Positions 43,714-55,418 of a stretch of 64,000 nucleotides of DNA are shown here, one piece after another. The notes below the pieces were generated by a model. The model saw nothing but the letters and a program-made list of their open reading frames with translations. It did not search any database and had not been told where the DNA came from. The position numbers were made by a program, and so were the translations under genes. Positions within the stretch are counted from its first letter, which is position 1. Every line of letters starts with the position of its first letter. This DNA comes from Plotosus lineatus (Eukaryota; Chordata; Actinopteri; Siluriformes; Plotosidae), in assembly GCA_024760905.1 (NCBI GenBank), contig CM045729.1, forward strand, positions 82,001,550 through 82,065,549. The letters run 5' to 3'.

Positions 43714-46700
43714 GATCTTTGAGTGAAGCTGGGAACTTGAGACAGACGACACTGGGATTTATGATTCGTTCGATGACATAGGGCCCAATGTATCTGGAAG
43801 CAACCTTCTTTGAGTCATACTGCAGGGGCAGGTCCCTGGAGGAGAGCCAAACTTGTGGCCTGACAGCGTAGGGAGGTGCCAGGGTCCGGTGGTGATCAGT
43901 GATCCTCTGTTTTCGGGCTGCTTGCCGTTCCAGGGCAGCACGGGCTTCTTTCCAGACCCACCGTGCTCTGCAAAAATGCGCCTGGACAAAAGGCACTGCC
44001 ACTTCAACTTCCTGGCTAGGGAACAGGGGAGGCTGGAACCATTGATCACCATGAAGGGGGACATTCCAGTGGTGGCACAGACCAGGGAGTTGTGTGAGTA
44101 TTCGATCCAATGAAGGTGCGTGGACCAGGAGGCTGGGAGGTGGGACGCAATGCAGCGCAGGGAGGATCCAAGGCTCTGATTTGTCAGCTCAGCCTGCCCA
44201 TTAGATTGAGGGTGGTAGCCGGAGGTCAGACTGCAGGAGACTACCAGGACCTTGGGGCACATGACGGGCTCTGGTTCCCCCTGCTGGGCATCCTGAACTA
44301 GGTGTTCAGCCTCCCATTGAGCAGCTTCATGTATGCAAGAGGTGGGCAGGATGGTCTCTATTGTGGAGTCTTCCCCCAGGGGAGAATTGCCTGGAGAGAG
44401 CATTGGGTTTAGTATTTCGGGAGCCGGGGTGGTATGTCAGAGTAAAGTTGAATCTCCCCAAGTAGAGGGACCATCGTGACTGAAGGGAGTTCAACATCTT
44501 GGCCATATGGAGGTAAGACTGGTTCTTGTGGTCAGTCCAGACCACAAAGGGGTGGGCTACCCCTTCCAGCCAGTGCCACCACTCTTGGAGCACCAGGACC
44601 ATTGGCAGCAACTCACGGTTCCCAACGTCATTGTTCCATTCCACCAGGGACAAGCAATGGGAGAAGAAGATGCATGGGTGTAATTTTTGATCTGTTGGGG
44701 AGCGCTGTGGGAGGACCGGGCCCTTTCCTGAGCCTGAGGCATCTACCTCCACCACGAACTGCAGGAAGGGGTCCGGTTGGATCAGTACCGGTGCATTGAC
44801 AAATTTAGCCTTCAGTCTGTCAAATGTCACCTGAGCACTCGGGGAAAGGTGCTTCGGGCTATGTCAGCTGTATGAGGGGGCTGCTAGGCGGCTATAGTCG
44901 ATAGAAGTTAGCGAACCCCAGGAACCTCTGCAGCTGTTTCCGCATCCCTGGAGCTGGCCACTCTGCCACCGCCTTCACCTTCACCAGATCGGGTCTTATC
45001 CGCCCCTTCTCCATGATGTACCCTCGGAACAAGACTGAGGAGACATGGAACTCGCACTTCTCAGCTTTGAAAAATAACCGATTCTCTAGGAGCCTCAATA
45101 AAACCATGCTCACGTGACAGAGATGCTCATTGTGGTCCTTAGAGAAGATCAGGATGTCATCCAGGTAAACGAACACAAAGCGGTTCAACATGTCTCTGAA
45201 CACGTCATTGACCTGGAAAACCATCAGGTTGGTTAAAACCGCCAGGGAGTTGGTTTGAATAAATGACAAGCCCAGATACTCAAAGTGACCCATCGGCGTG
45301 TTAAAGGCAGTCTTCCACTCGTCCCTCTCCCAAATCCAGACTAAGTGGTAGGCATTTCTGAGGTCCAGCTTAGAAAATAAAGCTGTGTTGTGGAGAGGAG
45401 TGAAGGCTGAATCTATGAGACCGATGAGGTACTTATACCTTATGGTCATGCTGTTCAGACGTGTGTAATCAATGCAGGGTCTCAGGGTTTTGTTCTTTTT
45501 CTTTACAAAGAAAAACCCGGTGCCTACCAGGGACGGACGAAGAGGGCCAGATGAGAGTCATTTATATAAGTTTTCATGGCCTCTTTCTCTGGCTTCGAGA
45601 AGTTATAGAGTTGCTGAGAAGGGAGCGTGGAACCTGGGAGTAATTTGATTGCGCAGTCGTATGGTCGATGAGGTGGTAGTGAATGGGCCTGGTCCTTACT
45701 GAACGCCTCTTTCAGATCATGGTATTCCTGTCGTGTCGGGAGTGTTTGCATAGGACCCAAGGATGCAGGAGACTGAAGGAAGGTTCAACGATTTATTAAA
45801 CGTTCAGAACTGGAAATCGCTAGAAAACGCAGAATGGCGGAAACTGGTCATGCACGAAGTTCGGGCCAGGGATCAGAGAGAACGTCAAGGAACAGAGTCA
45901 TTGGAATCAATCTTCTGACAGCGGAGGTAAGCATGCTGCTCCCATTTATAGCTGGCTGCCGCTAATTGCCGATGAGGACCAGGTGTGCCACGCCCCTCGC
46001 CCGCACCTGCAGTGAACTGAGGAAAGGTTAATGTCTCCAGCCAGCACAGACCATGACAATTCCTTCTGGACACCAGCCAAGTCCATATCTCCTAGCTCAA
46101 CCAGTAGGCAGTGCTGGAGGCAGTAGTCACTCCAGCTGCGTATGGTGAGGGTGTGCCAGTCAATGTGGGGGTTGTGGGTCTGCAGCCATGGCCACCCCAG
46201 CACCAGGAGAGAGAGAAGGGCAGAGAGGACAAACAGCTCCAAAAACCCATGGTGATTACTGGACAGACTGAGCTTGACAGGCTTCGTTTTGTGAGTGACA
46301 CGAGCTATGAGTCGGTCATCAATGGCTACTACCTCCTTGGGGTTTTCAAGTTTGTATAAGTCATGGAGCTCAACCATCGCCGAATCAATGAAATTAGCGT
46401 TGGCACCTGAGTCAATGAATACATTGACTGAGTAGGTATGTTGTGCGGAGTGCAGTGTACCTTGAACCTGCAGGTGCTTTCCGGGTGTCTTGGAGGGTTC
46501 TCTCATCGCTGATCCTCTCTTCGCTGTCGGACTTTGCCGCACTGGCCACTGGGTGAGGTAATTCCTCTTTTCTGCGCAGTAGATGCAGAGACCATTGGTC
46601 ATTCGCCGATGCCTCTCCTCAACTGTCAGTCTGGTGCGGCCAAGCTGCATGGGCTCGTGGAAGTCGTCCTCCCTCGTAGGGGGGAATTGCAAGGAGGTTT

Positions 46701-46836
46701 GAGGTGAGGCAGTGTTGGGTCTCACAGAGAATCTCAAGGACAGGTAGACAAGGCTCATCAGCTCTTCCCGGGAGCTGACTCTCTCTCTTAGCTGGCTGTC
46801 CAGCCTCGTAGTCAAGGTGATCAAATCCTCTACCAT
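43714..46836 (-). pseudogene. Gypsy copy B pol: protease, RT, RNase H, integrase, broken
   Basis: Minus strand, several frames. A degenerate zinc knuckle, CIYCAEKRNYLTQW (His and last Cys changed). Protease FIDSGANANF keeps DSG. After the inserted [23 protein letters not shown], then RT with LRNAYHLVW and [10 protein letters not shown] intact (45449-44892). RNase H (44830-44327): [21 protein letters not shown]. Integrase: from about 44300 it jumps from QQGEPEPVMCP to [19 protein letters not shown], so the zinc finger and both first catalytic Asp are deleted; copy C keeps these. The Glu-bearing motif and tail ([11 protein letters not shown]) survive to 43714. Confidence 0.85.
45729..46058 (-). 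mobile_element. LTR of a related gypsy family, solo, with 5-bp duplication
   Basis: 330 bp, tgtc...gaca, flanked by attcc at 45724-45728 and 46059-46063. It sits inside the pol of gypsy copy B. It shares layout with the other LTRs: TATA box (tataaat, 45950-45944), gtcagaagatt 31 nt below (45919-45909), and an aataaa signal on the minus strand (45797-45792). It arose by insertion followed by LTR-LTR recombination. Confidence 0.85.
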
Positions 46837-47528
46837 CGTTGTCTCATCTCATGCCACGAGCTCATCCTTCAGCCTCTCGTTCAGTCCCTGCAGGAAGCAC
46901 CCCCCCCCCGAGCGCGGAGTCGTTCCAGCCGCTTCATACGGCGAGGATCTGGAATCTGATGGCATATTCCGATACTTATAGCGAGCCTTGCTTGATCTGT
47001 AGTAGCTGATTGCTCGCCTCCTCCCCTTTTGCCAGATGATCAAAGACTCTCTTCATCTCCAGCACGAACCGGTCGAAGTGGGAGCATAACTCGGGGGTAT
47101 GGGTAGTGATCGCTAGTGCCCAAGACGAGGCTTGATCTGTGAGTAGGCTCATAACAAAAGTGGCCTTGGCTTGATCGGTGGTGTATATGAGCGGCTGCTG
47201 GCTGAAGACGAGCAAACACTGATGGAGGAACTGTGCAAATGAGCCGATCGTGCCCGAATACCTGGCTGGCGTGAGGATGAGTGGCTCTCGGTGTATGGGG
47301 AATAGGGCTGGCGTTGTCGCCGAGGTGGAGAGTGAAGGGTGAGTGGGTGGGGTCGTGGCGGTGAGTTGGGTGGCGATGGCGTCCAGTCTCCTGCTGAGCT
47401 GTACCCTGTTGGTGGTTATTCTTTGGAGGCTGTCCCCATTTTGATGCAGGGTGGAGTCATGTTGTCCCAACAGGATTCTCATCGTGGGATAATGCCTGCT
47501 GGAGTTGGGCGGTCTCCGCTGGGTCCAT
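46837..47528 (-). pseudogene. Gypsy copy B gag, frameshifted
   Basis: Minus strand, first Met at 47528 (atggacccagcggagacc), 8 nt after the primer-binding tract. It reads MDPAETAQLQQA, changes frame, then RILLGQHDSTLHQNGDSLQR, REPLILTPARYSG, FAQFLHQCLLVFSQQP, and SLLTDQASSWALAI to 46976. It ends with LKDELVA-type sequence that copy A continues. This is the capsid precursor of sushi-like elements. Frame breaks near 47490, 46980 and 46850. Confidence 0.75.
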
Positions 47529-47535
47529 ATTTCCG

Positions 47536-47546
47536 GTCAGAAGATT
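47536..47546 (-). promoter_or_regulatory. Self-complementary primer-binding tract of gypsy copy B
   Basis: On the element strand aatcttctgac, one base after the 5' LTR. It is not a match starting with TGG as for tRNA primers. It is perfectly complementary to gtcagaagatt at 47797-47787 in the LTR, which begins 31 nt from the start of the TATA box and so should be at or near the RNA 5' end. This is the arrangement of Tf1/sushi self-priming, in which the RNA 5' end folds back as primer. Confidence 0.75.
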
Positions 47547-47547
47547 C

Positions 47548-47969
47548 TGTGACACCGAGAGCATATTAGTCGATCCCAAAGATGTAGGAGAAGCACGATG
47601 AAACAATGACTTTTACTGAGCACTGGGGAAGCACTTGAGTATGGGAAATCATGATCACCGTAGTGATGAGGAAAAAACACAAAAACCAAAATCACTGGGA
47701 AAATATCAACGCGGAAACTGGTAGAGCACGGAGCTGGATCCAGGAGCCAGAGAGATTACAGGGAGACGGAATTGCATGGAGGGAACAATCTTCTGACTCT
47801 GGAGGGGAGCGTGCCGCTCATCGTTATAGCTCATGGATGGCTGAGTCTAATCTGGTGAGCTATCTGGATTCTGCCAGCGCGTAATCGCCACACCCCTTGC
47901 CAGCACTCGCAGTGCATAGGGAGAGAGAGAAAGACAGTTAAATGCCACCAACTGGCACAGACCATAACA
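47548..47969 (-). repeat. 5' LTR of gypsy copy B
   Basis: 422 bp, TG...CA on the element strand. TATA box ctataac at 47829-47823, predicted RNA start near 47800-47797. The U3 start matches that of the LTR remnant at 16929 (ggtctgtgccagttgg-like, gcaaggggtgtgg). Confidence 0.85.
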
Positions 47970-47974
47970 GTATG

Positions 47975-48384
47975 TTAAAATGTATGTTCCTCGAATGTAA
48001 TAGCTCTAACTCCACCAAGCTAATTGCAAATACCATGTGCATTTAAAAAGTGTTAATATTTCATTCTTACTGTTTAATAAATTCAGCTATACTAAACTCC
48101 TGCTAATCATATCCCCTTAAATGTATTGAATCATTATGAGTCATGTTCTACTCAAACCTGTTCTATACTTCACTTACATTAACCAGATAACGTACTAATG
48201 AAGTACACACGAGACAGAGTTGAACTATGCAATATTCATATTATGTTGTGCAAAATAAAATAAACCTAAAAAGAGAGACAGATGTTTCACTCAAGTGTCT
48301 ATGTAAACATGCCAGCACATGTGTAAGTCAAATAAACCAGAGTATCAGAGTCTCATCCTGGGCCTGGGTTAAAGCTTGTGAGCT
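47975..48384. other. No feature recognised
   Basis: AT-rich sequence between gypsy copy B and the BEL element; no 5' LTR for the latter is visible. Confidence 0.45.
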
Positions 48385-50200
48385 ACACAACGGGTGAATC
48401 TGGGGGTGTCTGAGATTCAAGAATCGACCAGTCCCGCTCAGTGGAATCATTGTACAGGCAAGGAAAACCCTGCTGATTTAGTGACCAGAGGGATATATGC
48501 TGCAGAGTTAGTTTCTTCTAGATTGTGGTTGGTAGGTCCAGAATTTTTGATTACTAGTCAGGATCCAGGGAATGGGACACATCCTATTCATGATGAAGTG
48601 GTCAAGAATGAAGAAAGGGACGAGGTTGTTTTAGAAGTCTCTCAAGATAAGACTGAGAGTTTCTTAGATTTCAATAGGTGGGGAACTTTCCAGAAAAGCA
48701 TTAGGGTGGTGTCCTGGATTCTGAGGTTCCTTCACAATCCGAAGTGTGGTAAGTCTGGAGAACTCAGAAGAGGTGATTTGTCTGTGGAGGAGATGACAGT
48801 TGGCAAGGTCAAACTTCTGCTTTGTTTGCAGCAAGAGGAATTCACAGAGGAGATTAGGGCTTTGAGGTTAGGCCATCCACTTCCTCGAAATTCTCCCATT
48901 GTTAAATTGACACTATTCATATGCTCAGATGGGTTGCTTCGAGTCCAAGGCAGGGTCCAGTTCTCGGAATTGGCATATGAAGAAAAACATCCAATCATTC
49001 TCCCCAAGGGTCATTTGTAAGGTTTTTCCACTACATGTTGAAGCATGCTGATGTGGCTACAATGATTACTTGCATATGGAGTACTTACTGGATTGTCCAG
49101 TTGTGGCGTTTGGCTAAGTCAGTTAAGGCAAGCTGTGTGGCTTGTCAGAGGCAAGATGTTAAGTTGGGTAATCAACCAATGGCTCCATTACCTGCTACTT
49201 GTATTTCCAGAGCGCCCCCCTTTGCTGTTATGGGTATGGATCATGCTGGGCCATTGTATTGCTCTGATGTCCCTGGGAAGAAACACTACATTCTATTGTT
49301 CACCTGTGCTTTGATCAAAGCGGTTCATTTGGAGTTGGTTTGGAGTTCATTTGGAGTTGTCAGTGGCTGACTGCGTTTTGGCATTGCGTAGATTTGTGGC
49401 TAGGAGAGGGTGGCCTTCCATTGTGTATTCCGATAATGCCAAGTCCTTTATCGGCACTAGAGATCATATGCAAAGGCAGTTAGGATCAGCATCCCCTGAG
49501 TGGCATTTCAGTGTTCCCAGAGCGCCTTGGTGGGGAGGCTGGTGGGAACGTATGGTTTGATCGGTCAAATCTTCATTGTGGAAATCCATTGGAATTTAGT
49601 CATTGACGAGAACTGAGCTGGATACTGTGTTGACAGAGATTGAAGCCTGTGTGAACTCACGACCATTGACTTTCTCTGGTGATGAGCTCGATATTACTCC
49701 CTTGACCCCTTCTCATTTTCTGATTGGACGAGTTGCTGGGTTTAAAGTACCAAACATGAATGGTACGGTGGAGAGTAGTCGAAGTTCTCTTGTTTCTAGG
49801 TATTCAGAAGATCAGCAGATCATGGATAGATTTTGCTCATGATGGAGTACAGAATACATTAGAAATCTTCCCTTTGGTGGGGGGTTTAAATGTTAACCGA
49901 AGTCAGCTACAGGTTGGTTCTATTGTTCTTATGAAGGAGGAGGACTCCCCGCGTTTATCATGGCCATTGGGGCGGGTTATTGATGTATATCCAGGGAAGG
50001 ATGGGGTTGTATGTTCTGTGAGAATCAAAACTGAAAGGGGCATCTTTACTAGACCCATCCAGAGAATTTCCCTGCTAGAACTGGATTCTGACTCCCCGGA
50101 CATTACACTTGATCTAACTGAAAATGCAAACAATGAAACCAATGCTTCTGTTGACATGTCAAAATTAGATATGGTCGTCAGGTGAAGCCTCCAGATAGGC
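48385..50200 (+). pseudogene. BEL/Pao pol 3' half: connection and integrase, broken
   Basis: Plus strand. It starts NLGVSEIQESTSPAQWNHCTGK then ENPADLVTRGI, the stretch after RNase H in Pao-type pol. Integrase: zinc-binding part with ILPKGHL, SCVACQRQDVK; catalytic motifs VMGMDHAGPLY (Asp), VYSDNAKSFIG (Asp), RAPWWGGWWERMV (Glu); then VNSRPLTF and LTPSHFLIGR. The C-terminal domain reads LSWPLGRVIDVYPGKDG and VRIKTERGIFTRPIQRI. Breaks near 49030, 49355, 49560 and 49830. All three catalytic residues are present. Gag, protease and RT are missing, so this is a 5'-truncated copy. Confidence 0.85.
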
Positions 50201-50600
50201 TAGATTTGTAATAATACACTGTTAATACTTCATGAGCTGATGTGAAGGAAGTTGGTGGTCCAGAAGCCAATGTATCTGCCACTGAGTTGAATAACAAGGA
50301 AATTGCCAGTGAAGTTTGTGGATATAACATGGTTAAGTAAAATATAAAGTTTTCAGGTTTAAATAACATGTGCTCTATTGCAAATATAGAATATATTTGG
50401 TTGAATGATTTATATTTAATGTTTAATTGATGTTTCTGAATTTCTGGTAATTGAAAATGTACAAGGTAAAGATAATCACTGGTGTGACAATTTGTATGCT
50501 GGTAAAAGGCATTTATGATACATGTATTAGCTCTCCCACTTCAATATGTAGTTATTTCATTACTTCTCCTTCAAGGTTTCATTGGAGATAGGTCTCCAAT

Positions 50601-50610
50601 GGTGGGGAGG
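50601..50610 (+). promoter_or_regulatory. Polypurine tract of the BEL element
   Basis: ggtggggagg directly before the putative 3' LTR, as needed for plus-strand priming. Confidence 0.6.
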
Positions 50611-50611
50611 T

Positions 50612-50802
50612 TGTTGGATATTGATGATTAAATTCATGTCATTTAGTAATCTTGTGCTGCCCTCTGTGGGACACATTGTTTGTAAGTTTGGTGCCACCTT
50701 GTGGCTTTTTCAATAAACGTTCTCAATTTGGATCCTCATGAAGGAAGACTGTTTGTCTCTTTTCTCTGCCCATGTTTGGGAATTTAGGTAGTTTTCTGAA
50801 CA
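50612..50802 (+). repeat. Putative 3' LTR of the BEL element
   Basis: Starts tgttggatat after the polypurine tract and ends ttctgaaca where RTE copy e begins. It has an aataaa signal at 50712-50717. 191 bp is short; with no 5' LTR to compare, the right edge is set by the RTE junction. Confidence 0.55.
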
Positions 50803-52177
50803 AGGATCGAAAAGAGTAAACAGGAGTACAGGGAGACACAGCATAAGGTGAAGGTAGCGGTGTCAAAGGACAAACAGAGGGCGAATGAGGACTTGTATGA
50901 TAGATTGGACAGTAAGGAGGGAGAAAATAATTTATACAGGTTGGCACAGCAGAGAAATAAAGATGGGAAGGATGTGCAGCAAGTTAGAGAGATTCAGGAC
51001 AGAGTGGGAAATATATTGACTGATGACAGAAGTATGTTGGGAAGATGGAAAGAGTACTTTGAAGAGCTGATGAATGAGGAAAGTGAGAGAGAAAAAACGA
51101 GTAGAAGAGGTGACTGTTGAGGACCAGGAAGTAGCAAAGATTAGTAATTGTGTAGTGAGGAGCACATTGAAGAGTGGAAAGGCAGCTGGTCCTGATGACA
51201 TACCGGTTGAGGTATGGAAGTGTCTAGGAGAGGTAGCAGTTGATTTTCTGACAGGAACATTCAACAAGGTATTAGAGAGTGAGAAAATGCTGGAGGAATG
51301 GAGGAGACGTGTGCTGGTGCCCATTTTTAAGAACAAGGGAGACGTGCAGAGTTGTGGCAACTACAGAGTGATAGAGTTGATGAGCCATACGATGAAGTTA
51401 TGGGAAAGAATAGTGGAAGCTAAACTAAGGGCAGAGGTCAGCATTTGTGAACAACAGTTTGGTACAGAGAAGGTCAGAGCGAGATGCATTGTGCTTTTAT
51501 GGATCTGGAGAAAGCATATGACAGGGTACAGAGAGAGGAACTGTGGTATTGCATGAGGAAATGTGGAGTGGCAGAGAAGTATGTTAGAGTGGTGCAGGAC
51601 ATGTATGAGAGATGTAAGACAGTGGTGAGGTGTGCTGTCGGTGTGACAAGAGCTCAAGGTGGAGGTGGTGGTTCGAGAAAAGTGTCCGATGTGATGTCTG
51701 ATAGGCAGGTACCGGAAAGAATGAAAGGAAAAGTGTACCAGACGGTGTTGAGGACAGCGATGTTGTATGGTTTAAAGACAGTGGCACTGGGGAAAATACA
51801 GGAGGCAGAGCTGGAGGTAGCAAAGATGAAAATGTTGAGGTTCTCTTTAGGAGTAAAGAGGATAGATAGGATGAGAAATTAGTAGATCAGAGGGACAGCA
51901 CATATCGGAGGTTTTGGAGACAAATTCAGAGAGGCTAGATTGAGATGGTTTGGACATGTACAGAGGAGGGGTAGTGGTAGTAGGACGCTGAGGTTGGAAC
52001 TACCAGGCAGAAGGCCCAGAGCAAGACCAAAGAGACGATTTATGGATATGGTGAAGGAGGACATGAAGGTAGTTGGAGTAAGAGTAGAAGATGCAGAGGA
52101 TAGGGTGAGATGAAGGCAGATAATTTGCTGTGGCGACCCCTGAAGGGAACAGCCGAAAGGAAAAGAAGAAAAGAAGA
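50803..52177 (+). pseudogene. RTE copy e, 5' truncated with two internal deletions
   Basis: Plus strand, starting in the linker (QEYRETQHKVKVAV-type), then YDRLDSKEGENNLYRLAQQR, SGKAAGPDDIPVEVWKCLGE, NYRVIELMSH. First deletion: from EQQFG directly to a frame-shifted TEKVRARCIV, removing FMPRKST. Second: from VRCAVGVT to SRKVSDVMSDR, removing the whole FADD palm. The C-terminus and 3' end with ctgtggcgacccc are kept. It cannot encode RT. It abuts the BEL LTR. Confidence 0.85.
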
Positions 52178-52560
52178 TTGCAGCATAATTGACGATAGAT
52201 AACAAATTAATCATAAGTAACAATATCAATAATATGACAATTATCATAATATTAACTGACTTGGGAATTTAGAATTTGTTTCGGCTCTAGTCTCGTTAAA
52301 TGCGCTTGATTTTTACTGACTTGTTTGGCCAGTTGGGTTATGCCTCCTTTACCTTAATTAATTTCCTTTCTGTATAATGTACGATATGCCATTCATGCCT
52401 CTCACTTTTCGTATGAATTCATTCATTCACCGGTCAGACATTTTTTCGAGGCAGTCCTATTTCCATGGGCCCACAACACCAATTTTTTTTTCAATTTGCT
52501 CGATATTTGATATCTTCGCCTATTTTTCTGTCAATATTATCACATTGTTGAACTATCATT
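52178..52560. other. No feature recognised
   Basis: AT-rich sequence between RTE copy e and a SINE. Confidence 0.45.
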
Positions 52561-52561
52561 T

Positions 52562-52745
52562 TACGCTTCTTCTTCTTTTCCTTTCGGCTTTTCCCCTTTT
52601 TTAGGGGTCACCACAGTGAATCATTTTATTCACATGCTTGATTTGGCATAGGTTTTTACATCGGATGCCCTTCCTGACACAACCCTTTAGCAAGGGGTGG
52701 AAACACGCTGACGGCTTTGCAGCTCCTCTTCTGCAAGTTATCGGT
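52562..52745 (-). mobile_element. SINE with RTE-type tail, 5' truncated
   Basis: Minus strand. It ends at 52562 with gaaaggaaaagaagaag, preceded by ctgtggtgacccc and by the ggaagggcatccgatg leader-like block. The tRNA-like head is missing; the break at about 52745 joins gypsy copy C. Confidence 0.75.
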
Positions 52746-55418
52746 ATGCTACACTCCGCGCAACACTCTTAGCCTGTAGACGTATTTATTGACTCAGGCG
52801 CTGACGCTAACTTCATGATCTACCCATGCATGAATTTGAGACCCCCAAGGAGGTAGTGGCCATAGCTGGCCAACTCATCGCTCGCGTCACGCACAAGACC
52901 AAGCCAGTTAAGCTCAGTTTATTCGGTAGCCACCAGGAACATTTGGAACTGTTTCTTCTCCCTGCTTCTCTGTCTCCATTAGTGTAGGGGTGGCCATGGT
53001 TGCAGACCCACAATCCCCACATTGACTGGCACACCCCCACCATACAGTGGGGTGACTTCTGTCTGCAACACTGCCTAATGGCGGCCGTACCCTCCCAAGC
53101 CTCAGCAACCCCAGTCGACCTGGAGGATCTGGATTTAGCCGGCATGCCCAAAGAATATCACGACCTGCAAGAGGTTTTCTAGCAAGGACCAGGCTCACTC
53201 CTTACCTCCTCATCGACTGTATGACTGCGCCATTGACCTACTCCCAGGTTCCATGCTCCCTTCCCAGCAACTATACAACCTCTTGAAGCCGGAGAAAGAC
53301 GCCATGAAGACATACATTAACAAGTCGCTGGCTGCAGGTCTCATTCAGCCCTCATCTTCCCCGGTAGGTGCGGGATTCTTCTTCGTTGAAAAGAAGGACA
53401 AGACCCTGAGACCTTGCATCGATTACATGGGCCTGAACCAGATCACCATAAAAAACAAGTACCCTCTCCACCTAATCAATTCAGCCTTCACCCCTCTCCA
53501 TGATGCTACCGTTTTTTCCAATCTGGACCTGAAAAATGCCTACCACTTAGTCCTAATTTGGGAGGGGGACGAGTGGAAGACGGCTTTCAACATGCCCCTG
53601 GGGCACTCCGAATACCTGGTCATGCCATTCGGACTAACCAATGCCCCGGCAGTTTTCCAAGCTCTGGTCAACAAAGTGCTTAGGGACATGCTGAACCGCT
53701 TTATATTTGTATACCTGGACGACATTCTGATCTTCTCTAGAGACCACGATGAAGAGCTCCGCCACGTGTGAATGGTACTGAAAAGGCTCCTGGAGAACAG
53801 ATTGTTCGTTAAGGCAGAAAAATGCGAGTTTCATGTCCCCTCAGTCTCGTTCCTGGGGTTCATCGTGGAGAAGGAGCAGATAGGACCCGATCCAGCGAAG
53901 GTGAAGGCAGTGGTGGAGTGACCGACTCCAGGGACGCGGAAACAGCTGCAGAGGTTCCTGGGGTTCGCGAACTTCTATCGCCAGTTCGTGTGGGACTACA
54001 GCCACCTAGCCACCTACCGGCCCCCTCACACAGTTGACAATCACCCAAGACCCCGTTCCAGTGGTCCCCAAGTGCCCAGGCGGCGTTTGACAGGCTGAAG
54101 GCGAAATTCGTCCACGCGGCCGTACTAAACCACCCGGACCCCTCGCTGCAGGTTGTGGTGGACGTCAACGCCTCGGACTCAGGGGTGGGGACGGTCCTCT
54201 CCCAACAGTCTCCCACAGACCAGAAGCTCCACCCATGCACCTTCTTTTCCCGTTGCTTGTCCCCAGCAGGACAAAATTACGATGTTGGGAATCACGATCT
54301 GCTAGCGGTGGTCTTGGCGCTCCAGGAGTGGAGGCACTGGCTGGAAGGGGCAGGCCACTCCTTCATGGTCTGGACCGACCATAAAAACTTATCCTACCTC
54401 CATACAGCCAAGAGGTTGAACTCCCGTCAGTCACGATGGTCATTCTACTTGGGGAGTTTCAACTTCACACTGACATACCAACCTGGCTCCCGGAATACAA
54501 AGCCAGATGCTCTCTCCAGGCAGTTCTCCTCAGGTGAAGACACTAGCATGGAGACCATCCTGCCCTCCTCCTGTATTCTTGGAGCAGTCAAATGGGAGGT
54601 AGAACGACTAGTTTGGGACGCCCATCAGGGGGACCAGGAGCCCGTCAGGTGCCCCCACAGTCGACTATATGTTTCCCCGCTGGCCAGAACCCCAGCACTC
54701 CAGTGGGCTCACTCCTCAAAGTTAGCCTGCCATCTCGGAGCCCACCGAACTCTCTTTCTGCTCTGACAACGCTTCTGGAGGCCAGCGATGGCAGCTGACA
54801 CCAAGGAGTTTGTGGGAGCTTGTGCCACCTGTACCCGTAGCAGGTCTTCCCATAGTGCACCCACGGGTCTCCTCCAACCCTTACCCATTCCCCATCGCCC
54901 CTGGTTGCACATTGCAGTGGATTTTGTCACAGGTTTACCCCCGTCTGAGGGCAACACGGTTATCCTGAGAGTGGTGGATTGGTTCTCCAAGGTGGTCCAT
55001 TTCATTGTCTTACCCAAACTCCCCTCGGCAATGGAAACAGCTGGTCTCCTAATCCAACACGTCTTTCGCCTCTATGGCATCCTCCAGGACGTCATTTCAG
55101 ACCAGGGCCCCCAGTTTGCATCCAGAGTTTGGAAGGCGTTCTGCGACACCTTGGGAGTCTCCTGCAGCTTGACCTCTGGCTACCACCCACAGTCGAACGG
55201 GCAGGCGGAACACGCAAATCAAAGCCTCGGATCCTCCTTGTGCTGCGTCGCCTCCCGCCTCCCAGCCTCTTGGGCCACACACACCTCCCATGGGCCGAAT
55301 ACGCACACAATTCTCTGATCTGCACCGCCACCAAGATGTCCCCCGTCATGGTGATTAATGGGTTCCAGCCCCCCCTGTTTTCCAGCCAGGCGGTCGAGGT
55401 GGAAAAGAAGAAGAAGTG
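52746..55418 (+). pseudogene. Gypsy copy C: sushi-type pol without LTRs
   Basis: Plus strand. Protease FIDSGADANF (about 52780). Pol start [11 protein letters not shown] (53253-53771): [52 protein letters not shown] and [10 protein letters not shown], all intact. RNase H (54155-54530): [28 protein letters not shown]. Integrase: zinc-finger area decayed, then [13 protein letters not shown] (Asp), [10 protein letters not shown] (Asp) and [12 protein letters not shown] (Glu). It ends near 55400 within the integrase tail. Stops near 53169, 53769, 53920, 54765 and 55316. It keeps the integrase core that copy B lost. Confidence 0.85.

Larger units (their letters stand above)
42164..47969 (-). mobile_element. 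Gypsy copy B, sushi-type, with LTRs and 5-bp target duplication
   Basis: A minus-strand Ty3/gypsy element bounded by gtatg on both sides (42159-42163, 47970-47974). 5' LTR 47969-47548; 3' LTR 42460-42164, cut short. Internal order gag, protease, RT, RNase H, integrase. It holds two later insertions: RTE copy d (42506-43697) and an LTR of a related family (45729-46058). An integrase deletion and many stops make it non-functional. RT style ([17 protein letters not shown]) fits the sushi group of vertebrate chromoviruses. Confidence 0.9.

Noticed and set aside
45729..46058. Second complete gypsy element nested in copy B
   Set aside because: Only an LTR with duplications is present and no internal sequence, so it is a solo LTR.
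48385..50200. Endogenous retrovirus
   Set aside because: The integrase and C-terminal domain are of BEL/Pao type and there is no envelope-like frame.
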